A DNA stretch of 39,214 nucleotides from Actinomycetota bacterium (GCA_947449035.1 CANFQC010000022.1:1-39214), one strand, 5' to 3'. Positions 16,220-24,576 are shown, counted from the first letter of the stretch. Numbers and translations: made by a program. The notes: generated from the sequence alone by a model not told the origin.

Positions 16220-17131
16220 ATGACACTCATCGAGCCTGATGCTGCGATTCGCGTCGCCGGAGAGTGGACTCATCGCGATATCTCTGCGCATGGTGCGCGC
16301 TTTCACGTAGTCGAACAAGGCGAAGGCCCAGCGGTCGTGCTGCTGCATGGCTTCCCTACGTTCTGGTGGACCTGGCGTCACCAGATCACTGCCCTCGCCG
16401 AAGCGGGGTACCGCGCGATCGCCATGGATCTACGTGGCTACGGCGGCTCCGACCATCCTCCGCATGGATATGACCCGTTCACGCTTTCCGCCGATGTTGC
16501 GGCCGTGATTCGCTCACTTGGCGAAAGCGAAGCCGTAATCGTCGGCCATGGGTGGGGTGCATTCGTCGCCTGGTCGATGGCAGTGCTCGAGCCCGAGGTG
16601 GTCACGGCGATAGTGCCGGTGAGCTCGCCGCATCCGCGTCGCGTGCGAAGTGCGTCCCTTCAACCGTGGCGTCGTCGCATCTCACTCGGTTACGCCGCCG
16701 GGTTTCAGGTGCCGTTCATTCCCGAACGTGCACTCACTCGTGATGAAGGTGCTCGCGTCGGTGACCTGATTGCAGAATGGTCGGGCACACCGGGCTGGCC
16801 GGATACCGAAGCACTCTCGATGTACCGTTCCGCGTTCATGCGCTGGCCCACTGCGCACACGGCAATTGAATTCCATCGGTGGGCAGGTCGATCAGTGCCG
16901 AGACCTGACGGCCTGCGTTACATGTCGCGCATGAAGTCCGACATCAATGCTGACGTGCTGCACGTGCACGGTTCGCGCGACCCCATGATGAGCATCGATG
17001 CATGTGCGGGCAGTGAGAACTTCGTACGCGGCAGCTACGCGTTGTCAGCGATGGATACCGGTCACTTCCCGCACGAAGAGAATCCGGAGCAGTTCAACGA
17101 GGTGCTCCTCACCTGGCTCAACGGCGAGTAA
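16220..17131 (+). CDS. EphE-like alpha/beta hydrolase with no nucleophile at the elbow
   Basis: Protein of 303 residues with an epoxide-hydrolase-like alpha/beta fold: oxyanion region LLHGFPTFWWTWRHQ (41-55), DLRGYGGSDHP (70-80), then the elbow IVGHGWGAF (107-115). The pattern G-x-Nuc-x-G would put the nucleophile at residue 111, which is glycine where epoxide hydrolases have Asp (GHDWG). Later residues of a triad are still visible, Asp254 (GSRDP) and His282 (TGHFPHEE). It is therefore either catalytically dead or uses another residue. The locus equals M. tuberculosis ephE (Rv3670), next to the divergently read marP. It ends eight bases before the convergent marP stop. Confidence 0.82.
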   Translation: MTLIEPDAAIRVAGEWTHRDISAHGARFHVVEQGEGPAVVLLHGFPTFWWTWRHQITALAEAGYRAIAMDLRGYGGSDHPPHGYDPFTLSADVAAVIRSLGESEAVIVGHGWGAFVAWSMAVLEPEVVTAIVPVSSPHPRRVRSASLQPWRRRISLGYAAGFQVPFIPERALTRDEGARVGDLIAEWSGTPGWPDTEALSMYRSAFMRWPTAHTAIEFHRWAGRSVPRPDGLRYMSRMKSDINADVLHVHGSRDPMMSIDACAGSENFVRGSYALSAMDTGHFPHEENPEQFNEVLLTWLNGE

Positions 17132-17139
17132 CACGATCC

Positions 17140-18330
17140 TTATTCGTGGATTCGGCAGGAACCCGTGTCGACCCGCTCATCCGAGCGCAGCCCACGTGCT
17201 GAGGCAACACCGAGTTGTTCCGCTGTGAGTGCGTAGCCGGTCTTGTCTGTGCCTGCGGCGAAGACCATTCCCAGCACGTCGCCGCGCGTGGTCAGCAACG
17301 GACCGCCTGAGTTGCCATGCTGCACATTGCCTCGGAAGGAATACACCTCTCGCTCCACACCTGACTTGCCGTAGATGTCATCACCGCGAGCCGTAACAAC
17401 GTCACGGATGCGGGCGGGAGCTGAGTCGTAGGGTCCACCCTCGGGAAAACCCGCGACGATCGCATCATCACCTGACTCCGCCGAATCAGGGGCGAACTCA
17501 AGTGCTGGGGCATTGAGTTCAGGGACGTAGAGGACGGCGATATCAACTTGGGGGTCGAAGTACACGACCGTCGCCTTCAGCAATGGCTGCGAGGCCCGCA
17601 CTTGAATCTCGGGGGAAGCGATACCCGCCACAACATGCGCGTTGGTGAGAACATGCTGCGGCGCATAGACAAAACCAGATCCACTTACTGACACGTGGCA
17701 CTCATCTGACTCGCCGGTGACACGAACCACTGACGGCCGAGCATCGGTTACGGCGCCACCGAGAATCACAGTCGGGTCAGGCAAGGCGACAGTAGGGACC
17801 GAAAGTGAGCCGAGCGCGGAGAACACATGCGGTGCATCGGCGCTGTTCACCATGTTGCGCAGGCCGACAAAGGCATCTCGCACCTGGTTGGGTACGGCCG
17901 TATCGACGATGACAAGGAGCCGGGACTGCTGAATCTGCGAGGCCATCGGTAACTGTGGAAGAAATGCGACTGCACTTGCAACGATCCAGGCCATGATCGC
18001 CAGCGCGATGACCGCAAGGGTCGCGCCAGCCGCATTGTCGATAAGTCGCGCTGGCCGCCACGTGATGGCGTCATGCAGACGTCGCCCGAGAAGTGAGGCA
18101 ATGAACTGACCAACAAGAGCAGCAACAATCACACCGATGACCACGATGCCAACACGTATGACGGGGTTATCAGTGAGCGATGCAGAGAACCGCGGCAGGA
18201 TGAAAGCCGCAGTAAGACCGCCACCGAGGAATCCTGCGAAAGACAGCACGCCCGCGACAAATCCCTGTCGCCAACCAGCCCACGCAAACACGATGGTGGC
18301 GCCAACGAGCACCCAGTCAACGAGATTCAC
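17140..18330 (-). CDS. marP: Membrane serine protease MarP (CvpA-trypsin fusion)
   Basis: Protein of 396 residues: four N-terminal membrane helices of the CvpA/colicin V production type (residues 1-130), a linker, and a periplasmic chymotrypsin-like domain. The catalytic triad is His232 (TNAHVV), Asp263 (VDIAVL) and Ser341 (GNSGGP). Cys211 and Cys392 bracket the protease domain and correspond to the disulfide known to stabilise mycobacterial MarP under acid or oxidative stress. In M. tuberculosis (Rv3671c) the protease protects against acid by processing a cell-wall hydrolase. The GTG start overlaps the stop of the upstream Nudix gene (GTGA), so they are coupled, as in Rv3672c-Rv3671c. Confidence 0.93.
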   Translation of the reverse strand: MNLVDWVLVGATIVFAWAGWRQGFVAGVLSFAGFLGGGLTAAFILPRFSASLTDNPVIRVGIVVIGVIVAALVGQFIASLLGRRLHDAITWRPARLIDNAAGATLAVIALAIMAWIVASAVAFLPQLPMASQIQQSRLLVIVDTAVPNQVRDAFVGLRNMVNSADAPHVFSALGSLSVPTVALPDPTVILGGAVTDARPSVVRVTGESDECHVSVSGSGFVYAPQHVLTNAHVVAGIASPEIQVRASQPLLKATVVYFDPQVDIAVLYVPELNAPALEFAPDSAESGDDAIVAGFPEGGPYDSAPARIRDVVTARGDDIYGKSGVEREVYSFRGNVQHGNSGGPLLTTRGDVLGMVFAAGTDKTGYALTAEQLGVASARGLRSDERVDTGSCRIHE

Positions 18331-19037
18331 GAAGTCACGGAGTCTTCATCAGTGGCCGTGACGGTATCGAGTTCGACAATGACGGCACGATCCCACGGTT
18401 GAGCCAGCCCAGAGTGATCCAGGATGAGATCGATGAGACCGCCCGTGAAACCCCAGACCAGCAAGTCGTTGACGCGAAATCCTGGCCCGGTGTAACCGGA
18501 AGGATGTCTCACGCTTACCCGGTTTTCGGGATTGATCAGATCGGCAAGCTTCACACGAGTGACTGACTCGACTTCATCGGGCTCGCGTGCCCAGACCTCA
18601 CTCGGATGCTCCCACCATGCGATCACCGGGGAGACGACAAAGCCGCTGACACTGAGCCACAGGTCCGGTAACTGACCGAAAACCCGCACCCCTTGGGGAT
18701 CCAGACCAGTCTCTTCGACGGCCTCTCGCACAGCGGCAGCACGTGCATCGCGGTCAGTCGGATCTACTGCTCCGCCCGGGAAGGCTGGTTGACCGGCATG
18801 TGCCCGCATTCGGGCGGCGCGCTGAATCATCAGGAGATCAGGGTCGGAGCCCTCCCCGAACAAGATCAGGACGGCGGAATGCCTGCCCTCCCCATCCGTC
18901 GGGACCGCGTACTTGAGGTCATCAGATCGAATTTCTTGTACGCACTTGACCACCGGGTCGAGCCAGGACGGCAGGTCGCGAAGGGCGTCGGGATCGACCT
19001 TCCCCTCACGAATCCAGGTTCTGCTCGGCTCGGACAT
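18327..19037 (-). CDS. Nudix hydrolase, CoA pyrophosphatase type (NudL-like)
   Basis: Protein of 236 residues. The CoA-pyrophosphatase signature LLMIQRAARMRAHAGQPAF, then PGGA, precedes the Nudix helix REAVEETGLD; the box is slightly irregular, with the usual first glutamate not obvious in DPTDRDAR. Members split CoA or acyl-CoA to 3',5'-ADP and phosphopantetheine. ATG 19037 is preferred over an upstream frame start because it follows the conserved N-terminus and leaves room for the divergent crp promoter. It is the first gene of a two-gene operon with marP. The nth and thioredoxin genes usually found between this gene and crp in relatives are not present. Confidence 0.88.
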   Translation of the reverse strand: MSEPSRTWIREGKVDPDALRDLPSWLDPVVKCVQEIRSDDLKYAVPTDGEGRHSAVLILFGEGSDPDLLMIQRAARMRAHAGQPAFPGGAVDPTDRDARAAAVREAVEETGLDPQGVRVFGQLPDLWLSVSGFVVSPVIAWWEHPSEVWAREPDEVESVTRVKLADLINPENRVSVRHPSGYTGPGFRVNDLLVWGFTGGLIDLILDHSGLAQPWDRAVIVELDTVTATDEDSVTS

Positions 19038-19132
19038 CTGCCCAGCGTACGTCCGAAGGGGACCTGCTCTAGTCCTCGAAGCCTCGATAGGCAAGAATGT
19101 GGACTCCCTAGTAAATGATGACGGAGGTCACA

Positions 19133-19807
19133 GTGGACGACGTGCTGATGCAGGCACCCTTGTTCGCAGCTCTCGACGCGGAGGGCGCAGCGGCGCTGCG
19201 TGCCAGCCTCGTCGAAATCCGCATCACCAAGGGTGAAGAGCTCTTCACGGAGGGCCAGGCCGGCGACCGCCTCTACGTCATCCTCGAGGGCAAGGTCAAG
19301 CTTGGTCAGTCGTCCGCCGATGGCCGCGAGTCACTCATGCTGGTGCTTGGCCCTGGTGAGATGTGCGGCGAACTCAGCCTCTTTGATCCAGGCCCCCGTC
19401 GGGCTACCGCCACCGCGCTCACCGATGCCGTCGTGCTCGGTCTTAGCCATGAGCAGCTTGGCCCGTGGCTTGCCGGCCGCCCCGAGGTAGCCTCGGCGCT
19501 TCTCCAGGCCCTTGCCCGTCGCCTTCGTCGCACCAATGAGGCCATGGCCGATCTCGTCTTCTCCGATGTTCCCGGTCGTGTGGCAAAGGCCCTGATGGAT
19601 CTCGGCGAGAAGTTCGGTCAGGTCACGCCCGACGGCCTGCTCGTCACCCACGACATGACCCAAGAAGAACTCGCGCAACTTGTCGGCGCATCGCGCGAGA
19701 CTGTGAACAAGGCACTGGCTGACTTCGCGCAGCGTGGCTGGATCCGCCTTGAGTCACGCCAGGTGATGATCCTGGATGTCGAGCGTTTGGGCCGCCGCGC
19801 ACGTTAG
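19133..19807 (+). CDS. crp: Crp/Fnr-family transcriptional regulator (mycobacterial CRP type)
   Basis: cAMP-receptor-protein-like regulator of 224 residues, the same length as M. tuberculosis CRP (Rv3676). The cyclic-nucleotide domain includes GDRLYVILEGKVKLGQSS and GELSLFDPGPRRATATAL; the C-terminal winged helix includes MTQEELAQLVGASRETVNKA. The GTG at 19133 is chosen over ATG 19115 because GGAGG lies five bases upstream and the resulting MDDVLMQAPLFAAL aligns with the start of Rv3676. It probably binds TGTGA-type palindromes as a dimer; I found no convincing full site in the window. The 3' end of the gene is part of a 31-base tandem repeat. Confidence 0.95.
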   Translation: MDDVLMQAPLFAALDAEGAAALRASLVEIRITKGEELFTEGQAGDRLYVILEGKVKLGQSSADGRESLMLVLGPGEMCGELSLFDPGPRRATATALTDAVVLGLSHEQLGPWLAGRPEVASALLQALARRLRRTNEAMADLVFSDVPGRVAKALMDLGEKFGQVTPDGLLVTHDMTQEELAQLVGASRETVNKALADFAQRGWIRLESRQVMILDVERLGRRAR

Positions 19808-19873
19808 GCCGGATGAGCACAGCCGACGCGCACGCTAGGCCGGATGAGCACAGCCGACGCGCACGCTAGGCGG
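19797..19873. repeat. 31-base tandem direct repeat spanning the crp 3' end and MBL 3' end
   Basis: The unit begins GCGCACG(T/C)TAGGCCGG and is 31 bases long. Copy 1 (19797-19827) contains the last codons and stop of crp, copy 2 (19828-19858) is intergenic with one T-to-C change, and copy 3 is partial (from 19859) and contains the stop codon of the convergent metallo-beta-lactamase gene. Both stops use the shared TAG/CTA core. No inverted repeat or T-run is seen in the unit, so it is not an obvious terminator. It looks like a local tandem duplication that separated two formerly abutting genes. Confidence 0.9.
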
Positions 19874-20678
19874 TCAAGAAATCCATCTGCGCCTGCACGC
19901 TGAGTTTCGCAGCGCCGAGCAAGCCAGACGGAGTCTGCGCATAGACGATTGCCACGACCTCGTCTGCGGTTCGCGCGCCGGTCTCAAGTGCGGCCCGCAC
20001 GTCATTGAGCCGCTCAGCCCGATGCTGCATGTACCACTGAATTCTCTCGGCCGGATCGGCCACCAAAGGGCCGTGCCCTGGATAGATGCTCGTGATGTCG
20101 TGAGCATTGATGGTCACGGCCAAGGCGTCGAGGGTTGCTAGGTATTCGCCTAGCTTGCCCTCCGGCCAGGCGATGACAGTGGTGCCACGGCCGAGCACCG
20201 TGTCACCGGTCAAGATCGAGGAGTCGCCGTTGATTCGGAAGGACAGACAGTCCGCCGAGTGACCCGGCGTGGAGATCACGTCCACAACAAGGTCCCCTAA
20301 GGCGATGACGTCTCCTCCGTGCAGGCCCTCTCCCCCGTGCACATGCTCAGGATCAAGTGCCCGTACTGGGGCGCCGCACAGACGCGCGAGCGAGAGCGCA
20401 CCGGCCGAATGGTCCGCATGGCCGTGGGTCAGCAGGATCTGAGCGATCGCGCCACGCTCGCCCACCGTGGCAACGATGCGCTCGAGATGCTCAGCGGTAT
20501 CTGGCCCAGGATCAACGACGACAACGTCAGTTGCACCTGGCTCGGCAATCAGCCAGGTGTTCGTCCCCTCTAGCGTCCAGGCTGAGGGATTCGGTGCGAG
20601 CAGACAGGTACTCCAGTCACTGATGACACCGCCGGTCCAGGCCTGATCACTGCCCAGCGGAAGCTGGCGACCGCTCAT
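19866..20678 (-). CDS. Metallo-beta-lactamase fold hydrolase (LACTB2/Rv3677c-like)
   Basis: Protein of 270 residues with the binuclear metal motif THGHADHSAG (His85, His87, Asp89, His90), a further metal histidine in STPGHSADCL, Asp in LTGDTVLG and His in IYPGHGPLV. The C-terminal helical region resembles the LACTB2-type winged-helix tail, so the enzyme could be a hydrolase of thioesters or nucleic acid; the substrate is unknown. The start overlaps the upstream Nudix stop (ATGA). It is the last gene of the minus-strand operon DUF4177-ridA-nudix-MBL. The end is embedded in the 31-base repeat, and the position beside crp matches Rv3677c. Confidence 0.9.
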   Translation of the reverse strand: MSGRQLPLGSDQAWTGGVISDWSTCLLAPNPSAWTLEGTNTWLIAEPGATDVVVVDPGPDTAEHLERIVATVGERGAIAQILLTHGHADHSAGALSLARLCGAPVRALDPEHVHGGEGLHGGDVIALGDLVVDVISTPGHSADCLSFRINGDSSILTGDTVLGRGTTVIAWPEGKLGEYLATLDALAVTINAHDITSIYPGHGPLVADPAERIQWYMQHRAERLNDVRAALETGARTADEVVAIVYAQTPSGLLGAAKLSVQAQMDFLTA

Positions 20679-21442
20679 GTGCTGATACCGCCGGTCTCCA
20701 ACTGCGCAGGCGGTACGACATCGGTCTCGATGATCTCGCCAGTGCGCTCATTAATAATGTGCCAACTCAGATCGCTCTCGCCTAATGGAGTCGCGCGCGG
20801 CATGCGAGCGACAACATCGCGTGAGCCTGCGGCAGCAATGGCCTGATCAGCTGAGTCATGAAGGGCGAGAAATCGAAGCACCTCCAGAGTCGGTCGCAGC
20901 ATTGGCAGTTCATCTCGCGAGTACCGCTCCAAGGCAACAGAGGGCCGAATCCATTCGGCATGATCGGCTTCACCTGAGGCGACGTATGCGGTCTGCCCGG
21001 CCGGCAGTCGAGTGATGAAAAAGCGGACGTCGAAACGGCGACTCTCATGCTCGGGGGTGACCCAATGGTCCATAAGAATGACGTCACTGGGATCAGTGAT
21101 GTCGACTCCTGCTTCCTCGCGAGTCTCACGAATTGCACAGGCGAGAAGGGCACGGAATTCCTGCGTGGACGCACTCGCGCGGGCGGCGTTCATCTCGACG
21201 ATCTCCACGTCAAGACTCTCTGTAATCACATCGTCAAAATCCACTACATCAAGCGCACCACCGGGATACACCGACATCCCAGGAGCGAACTTCATCGTGA
21301 GTGGTCTGCGCATTAAGAAGGTCTCAACGCCGTGTGCACCGTCGCGAACCAGGATGAGAGTTGATGCCGCACGCGGAACAGGCGGCACCCATTCCTTCGA
21401 CCCAGAGGCGAGCAGGAGAGCTCGCTCGCGGACGACCGACAT
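20675..21442 (-). CDS. Nudix hydrolase with split Nudix box (NUDT19-like)
   Basis: Protein of 255 residues. The Nudix box is interrupted: PGGALDVVDFDD (about residues 61-72) is separated by some 35 residues from IRETREEAGVDI, an arrangement typical of NUDT19/RP2-type hydrolases that act on CoA esters. The C-terminal region (SWHIINERTGEIIETDV) is conserved in actinobacterial members. It begins two bases after ridA and its stop overlaps the start of the metallo-beta-lactamase gene, so the three are translated together. A second CoA-type Nudix gene lies on the other side of crp, suggesting CoA-ester turnover is a theme of this locus. Confidence 0.87.
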   Translation of the reverse strand: MSVVRERALLLASGSKEWVPPVPRAASTLILVRDGAHGVETFLMRRPLTMKFAPGMSVYPGGALDVVDFDDVITESLDVEIVEMNAARASASTQEFRALLACAIRETREEAGVDITDPSDVILMDHWVTPEHESRRFDVRFFITRLPAGQTAYVASGEADHAEWIRPSVALERYSRDELPMLRPTLEVLRFLALHDSADQAIAAAGSRDVVARMPRATPLGESDLSWHIINERTGEIIETDVVPPAQLETGGIST

Positions 21443-21444
21443 GA

Positions 21445-21909
21445 CTAGTCGGCCACCTCGACGATGATCTCGACCTCGACGGGTGCGTTGCGCGGAAGCA
21501 CGGCTACGCCTACTGCGGATCGCGCGTGACGGCCGGCGTCACCGAAGGCTTCGAGCAACAGATTGCTCGCGCCGTTCATGACTGCCGGCTGGCCTGAGAA
21601 CTCAGGGTCACTCGCCACGAAGCCCACTACCTTGACGACCCGAACTACCTTGTCGAGATCACCAATGACGGACTTAACGGCAGCGATCGCGTTGAGCGCG
21701 CACCGAGCAGCAAGCTCAGTTGCGCTATCCGGATCGATCTCAGCGCCCACTTTTCCGGTCGCGATGAGCTCACCGTCGACAACGGGAAGTTGGCCAGACG
21801 TATAGACGTAACGACCCGAGAGCACTGCAGGCACGTAGGCAGCCAGCGGAGTCGTGGCTTCAGGCAACGTATGACCCGCAGCTGCGAGTCGTGCTTCGAC
21901 AGTCGACAT
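21445..21909 (-). CDS. RidA/YjgF family protein
   Basis: Protein of 154 residues in the RidA superfamily, which deaminates reactive enamine/imine intermediates. The conserved arginine is in GRHARSAVGVAVLP, followed by VEVEIIVEV at the C-terminus; YTSGQLPVVDGE is the conserved N-terminal block. It is somewhat longer than the 128-residue archetype, with an N-terminal extension typical of the longer actinobacterial group. ATG 21909 lies two bases after the DUF4177 stop; an upstream frame start at 21987 would overlap that gene. Part of the minus-strand operon. Confidence 0.9.
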   Translation of the reverse strand: MSTVEARLAAAGHTLPEATTPLAAYVPAVLSGRYVYTSGQLPVVDGELIATGKVGAEIDPDSATELAARCALNAIAAVKSVIGDLDKVVRVVKVVGFVASDPEFSGQPAVMNGASNLLLEAFGDAGRHARSAVGVAVLPRNAPVEVEIIVEVAD

Positions 21910-21911
21910 GA

Positions 21912-22067
21912 CTACCCCAGTGGGCGCTTCATGTAGGCGATGAGGTTCTCGGAGTTCGGTCCAGGAACGACCTGCACGAGCTCCCATCCATCGAGGCCCC
22001 AGTTATCGAGGATCTGCTTGGTGGCGTGCACGAGCAGCGGCACGGTGGCGTACTCCCATTTCGTCAT
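21912..22067 (-). CDS. DUF4177 small protein
   Basis: Protein of 51 residues, MTKWEYATVPLLVHATKQIL followed by DNWGLDGWELVQVV, matching DUF4177. The pattern WEY...LN.WG.DGWELV is diagnostic. Function is unknown. It is the first gene of the DUF4177-ridA-nudix-MBL operon. No ribosome site is visible before the ATG, and TACTGT lies six bases upstream on the same strand, so a leaderless transcript is plausible. It diverges from the ArsA-like pair with only 47 bases between starts. Confidence 0.88.
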   Translation of the reverse strand: MTKWEYATVPLLVHATKQILDNWGLDGWELVQVVPGPNSENLIAYMKRPLG

Positions 22068-22114
22068 GGAATGACAGTAGTAGGTCACCGAGGGGTTGCG
22101 CATAGGCTGGCTCC

Positions 22115-23101
22115 GTGAGCGATGCGCGGTTGTGGCCAGGAGTCGACCTGCATGTCGTCTCTGGCAAGGGTGGAACCGGCAAGACAACGGTCGCCGCATC
22201 CTTAGCACTCGCACTCGCACAGGGCGGAAAGCGCACCCTTCTCCTCGAAGTCGAAGGCCGTCAGGGCATTGCCCAGTTGTTCGACACTGCGCCTCTGCCC
22301 TACGAGGAGCGCATGATCGCGGTCGCTCCAGAGGGTGGCGAGGTGTGGGCGCTTGCCGTCGACCCCCAGGAGGCACTTCTCGACTATCTCGAGCAGTTCT
22401 ACAACCTGCGCCGCGCCGGGGCTGCGCTGAAGAAGATGGGCGCGGTCGACTTCGCCACCACTATCGCTCCCGGACTGCGCGACGTCTTGCTGACGGGCAA
22501 GGCGGTCGAAGTCGTTCGGCGCAAGCCTGATGACAAGAAGAACTACTACGACGCCGTAGTCATCGATGCTCCCCCGACGGGTCGCATCACCAAGTTTCTT
22601 AACGTCAACTCGGAGATGTCGGGCCTTGCCAAAGTTGGCCCCATTCGAAATCACGCAGACCTCGTGATGAGCGTCATCGCCTCGCCGCGCACCGCAGTGC
22701 ACCTCGTGACTTTGCTCGAGGAGATGCCCGTGCAGGAAACCATTGATGGAATCGCCGAACTCACCGCCGCTGGCCTGCCGGTCGGTGCGGTCTTCGTCAA
22801 CATGACTCGTCCTTCAGTGCTCACCGATGATCAGCGCGCTGCAGCGATTGCCGGGACTTTGCCGCTGGATCAGATCGGTGCAGATCTCGTCACCGCTGGC
22901 ATCACGGCAGAACCACTCGCCGCAGAACTTGCCGCTGAGGCTCGCGATTACTCGTTACGCATTGCGCTCGAGGGTCGCGAGCTGAAGCGCATTGATGACA
23001 CGGGATTTCAGCACCTGACCTTGCCTCTACTTCCCGGCGGTGTCGATCTCGGTGGACTTTACGAACTCGCGGCCTGCCTACGTTCCGAGGGAGTGAGATG
23101 A
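22115..23101 (+). CDS. ArsA/Get3-like anion-transporting ATPase, first of pair (Rv3679-like)
   Basis: Protein of 328 residues of the ArsA/Get3 P-loop family. The deviant Walker A is SGKGGTGKTT (residues 16-25) with the signature lysine, and VVIDAPPTGRI contains the switch II aspartate. No arsenic-binding cysteines or ars genes are visible, so arsenite transport is unlikely. In M. tuberculosis the homologous pair Rv3679-Rv3680 forms a complex; its target is not certain to me. GTG 22115 lacks a clear ribosome site. The stop overlaps the start of the second ATPase (ATGA), supporting a stoichiometric heterocomplex. Confidence 0.9.
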   Translation: MSDARLWPGVDLHVVSGKGGTGKTTVAASLALALAQGGKRTLLLEVEGRQGIAQLFDTAPLPYEERMIAVAPEGGEVWALAVDPQEALLDYLEQFYNLRRAGAALKKMGAVDFATTIAPGLRDVLLTGKAVEVVRRKPDDKKNYYDAVVIDAPPTGRITKFLNVNSEMSGLAKVGPIRNHADLVMSVIASPRTAVHLVTLLEEMPVQETIDGIAELTAAGLPVGAVFVNMTRPSVLTDDQRAAAIAGTLPLDQIGADLVTAGITAEPLAAELAAEARDYSLRIALEGRELKRIDDTGFQHLTLPLLPGGVDLGGLYELAACLRSEGVR

Positions 23102-24252
23102 CCTCCTTCGAGAACGCTCCTGAACTCGATATAGACGCACTCATAGCTGATCACGACATCAAGATTTTGGTCTGCACGGGTGCCGGCGGAGTGGGTAAGA
23201 CCACGACTGCCGCTGCTCTCGCACTTCGCGCCGCAGAGCATGGGCGCAAGGTCTGCGTGCTGACCATCGATCCGGCCAGACGGCTGGCTCAAGCACTTGG
23301 TCTCACCAGTCTCGATAACACGCCACGTGAGGTTGTGGGCATTCATTCACCCGATGGCAATGGCTCGCTTCACGCCATGATGCTCGACATGAAGCGCACC
23401 TTCGACGAGGTTGTCGAGACGCACGCTGATCCCGAAAAAGCCAAGCAGATCCTCGAGAATCCGTTCTACCAAGCCCTGTCCTCATCTTTCGCCGGAACGC
23501 AGGAGTACATGGCGATGGAAAAGCTGGGGCAACTGAGTGCACGCGCTGACCTCGAAGGCACCTGGAATCTGATCATCGTCGACACGCCACCTTCACGAAG
23601 CGCTCTCGATTTCCTCGATGCGCCGGCACGACTGGGATCTTTCCTCGACGGCAAATTCATCCGAATCCTCACTGCTCCAGCACGCTCCGCGGGACGCGGC
23701 ATCGGCAAGATCGCCGCACTCGGCTTCGGAATCTTCACCGGTGTTCTCAACAAGATCCTTGGCACACAGGTGCTCACTGACGTCGGTACCTTCGTCGCCG
23801 CCATCGACACCACCTTTGGCGGTTTCCGAGAGCGTGCTGACAAGACCTACGCGCTACTGAAGCAGCCCAGCAGCCGCTTCATCGTCATCGCTGCGCCAGA
23901 ATCTGATGCACTGCGCGAGGCTGCGTACTTCGTCGAGCGGCTCAAGACCGACTCCATGCCACTTGCCGGACTTGTGCTGAACCGTGTGCAGTACATCGAT
24001 GCGCCTGAGCTCTCCGCAGATCGCGCAAGGGTCGCTGCGCAGTCACTTGGCAACGGTGGCCACGAGCTCACGGCGGCTCTTCTTGGGATTCACGCCAATC
24101 GTCAGGCTCAGGCCGAACGGCAACGACACCTAGCCGAGAGATTTACTGCTGCACACCCCAGCGTGCCGGTGGCCATGATGCCCGCTATGGCAGAGGACAT
24201 CCACGACCTCGACGGGTTGCGCCGCATCGGTGAGAGCCTCGCCGAGCGCTAG
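23098..24252 (+). CDS. ArsA/Get3-like anion-transporting ATPase, second of pair (Rv3680-like)
   Basis: Protein of 384 residues, the larger partner of the preceding gene. Walker A is TGAGGVGKTTTAAA (residues 27-40), the next strand is VLTIDPARRLAQALG as in Get3/ArsA, and IIVDTPPSRSALDFLDAP is the switch II region. A hydrophobic stretch around AALGFGIFTGVLNKILG (about 208-224) might form the client-binding groove seen in Get3-type proteins; this is inference. The start overlaps the previous stop by four bases. The gene ends nine bases before the convergent whiB4 stop. Confidence 0.9.
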   Translation: MTSFENAPELDIDALIADHDIKILVCTGAGGVGKTTTAAALALRAAEHGRKVCVLTIDPARRLAQALGLTSLDNTPREVVGIHSPDGNGSLHAMMLDMKRTFDEVVETHADPEKAKQILENPFYQALSSSFAGTQEYMAMEKLGQLSARADLEGTWNLIIVDTPPSRSALDFLDAPARLGSFLDGKFIRILTAPARSAGRGIGKIAALGFGIFTGVLNKILGTQVLTDVGTFVAAIDTTFGGFRERADKTYALLKQPSSRFIVIAAPESDALREAAYFVERLKTDSMPLAGLVLNRVQYIDAPELSADRARVAAQSLGNGGHELTAALLGIHANRQAQAERQRHLAERFTAAHPSVPVAMMPAMAEDIHDLDGLRRIGESLAER

Positions 24253-24261
24253 CGCGAAGAA

Positions 24262-24576
24262 TTAGGAGACTGCGCCAATACGGCCGGTGAGGATGCTTTG
24301 GCGATCGAATTCATCCTGAGCTGTCTGGAGCAGGTGGCGCCACGAGGTGACGTTCGGGCGGCGACGAAGCAGTGCGCGACGCTCACGCTCGGTCATGCCA
24401 CCCCATACGCCGAACTCGACGCGGTTATCGAGGGCATCGGCCAGGCAGTCAGTACGCACCACGCAGCCGGAGCAGATGGCCTTGGCCCGGTTCTGGGCTG
24501 CACCTTGTACGAAGAGGGTGTCGGGATCTGATGTACGACAGGCGGCCTGTGCCGCCCAAGCTGAGTCGACCGACAT
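24262..24576 (-). CDS. whiB4: WhiB4-type iron-sulfur transcriptional regulator
   Basis: Protein of 104 residues with the four cluster-binding cysteines Cys13, Cys35, Cys38 and Cys44 (C...CSGC...C) and the turn GVWGGMTERERR, which precedes the basic RRALLRRRP DNA-binding tail. WhiB proteins carry an oxygen/NO-sensitive [4Fe-4S] cluster and usually act with the primary sigma factor. Location between the ArsA-like pair and the penicillin-binding protein gene matches Rv3681c (whiB4), a redox regulator. It has a strong predicted promoter (24685-24713) and a leader of about 100 bases. Confidence 0.93.
   Translation of the reverse strand: MSVDSAWAAQAACRTSDPDTLFVQGAAQNRAKAICSGCVVRTDCLADALDNRVEFGVWGGMTERERRALLRRRPNVTSWRHLLQTAQDEFDRQSILTGRIGAVS

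Noticed and set aside
15488-16381. 297-residue open frame on the minus strand
   Set aside because: It runs across the ends of three plus-strand genes and is rich in Asp/Glu/Arg, typical of a shadow frame.
19797-19873. Possible CRISPR array
   Set aside because: The repeat units are directly adjacent with no spacers and there are only two full copies; no cas genes are present.
22115-24252. Arsenite efflux pump ATPases
   Set aside because: The proteins are ArsA-fold but there are no arsB, arsR or arsC genes and no metalloid cysteine cluster; the pair matches the Rv3679-Rv3680 type.
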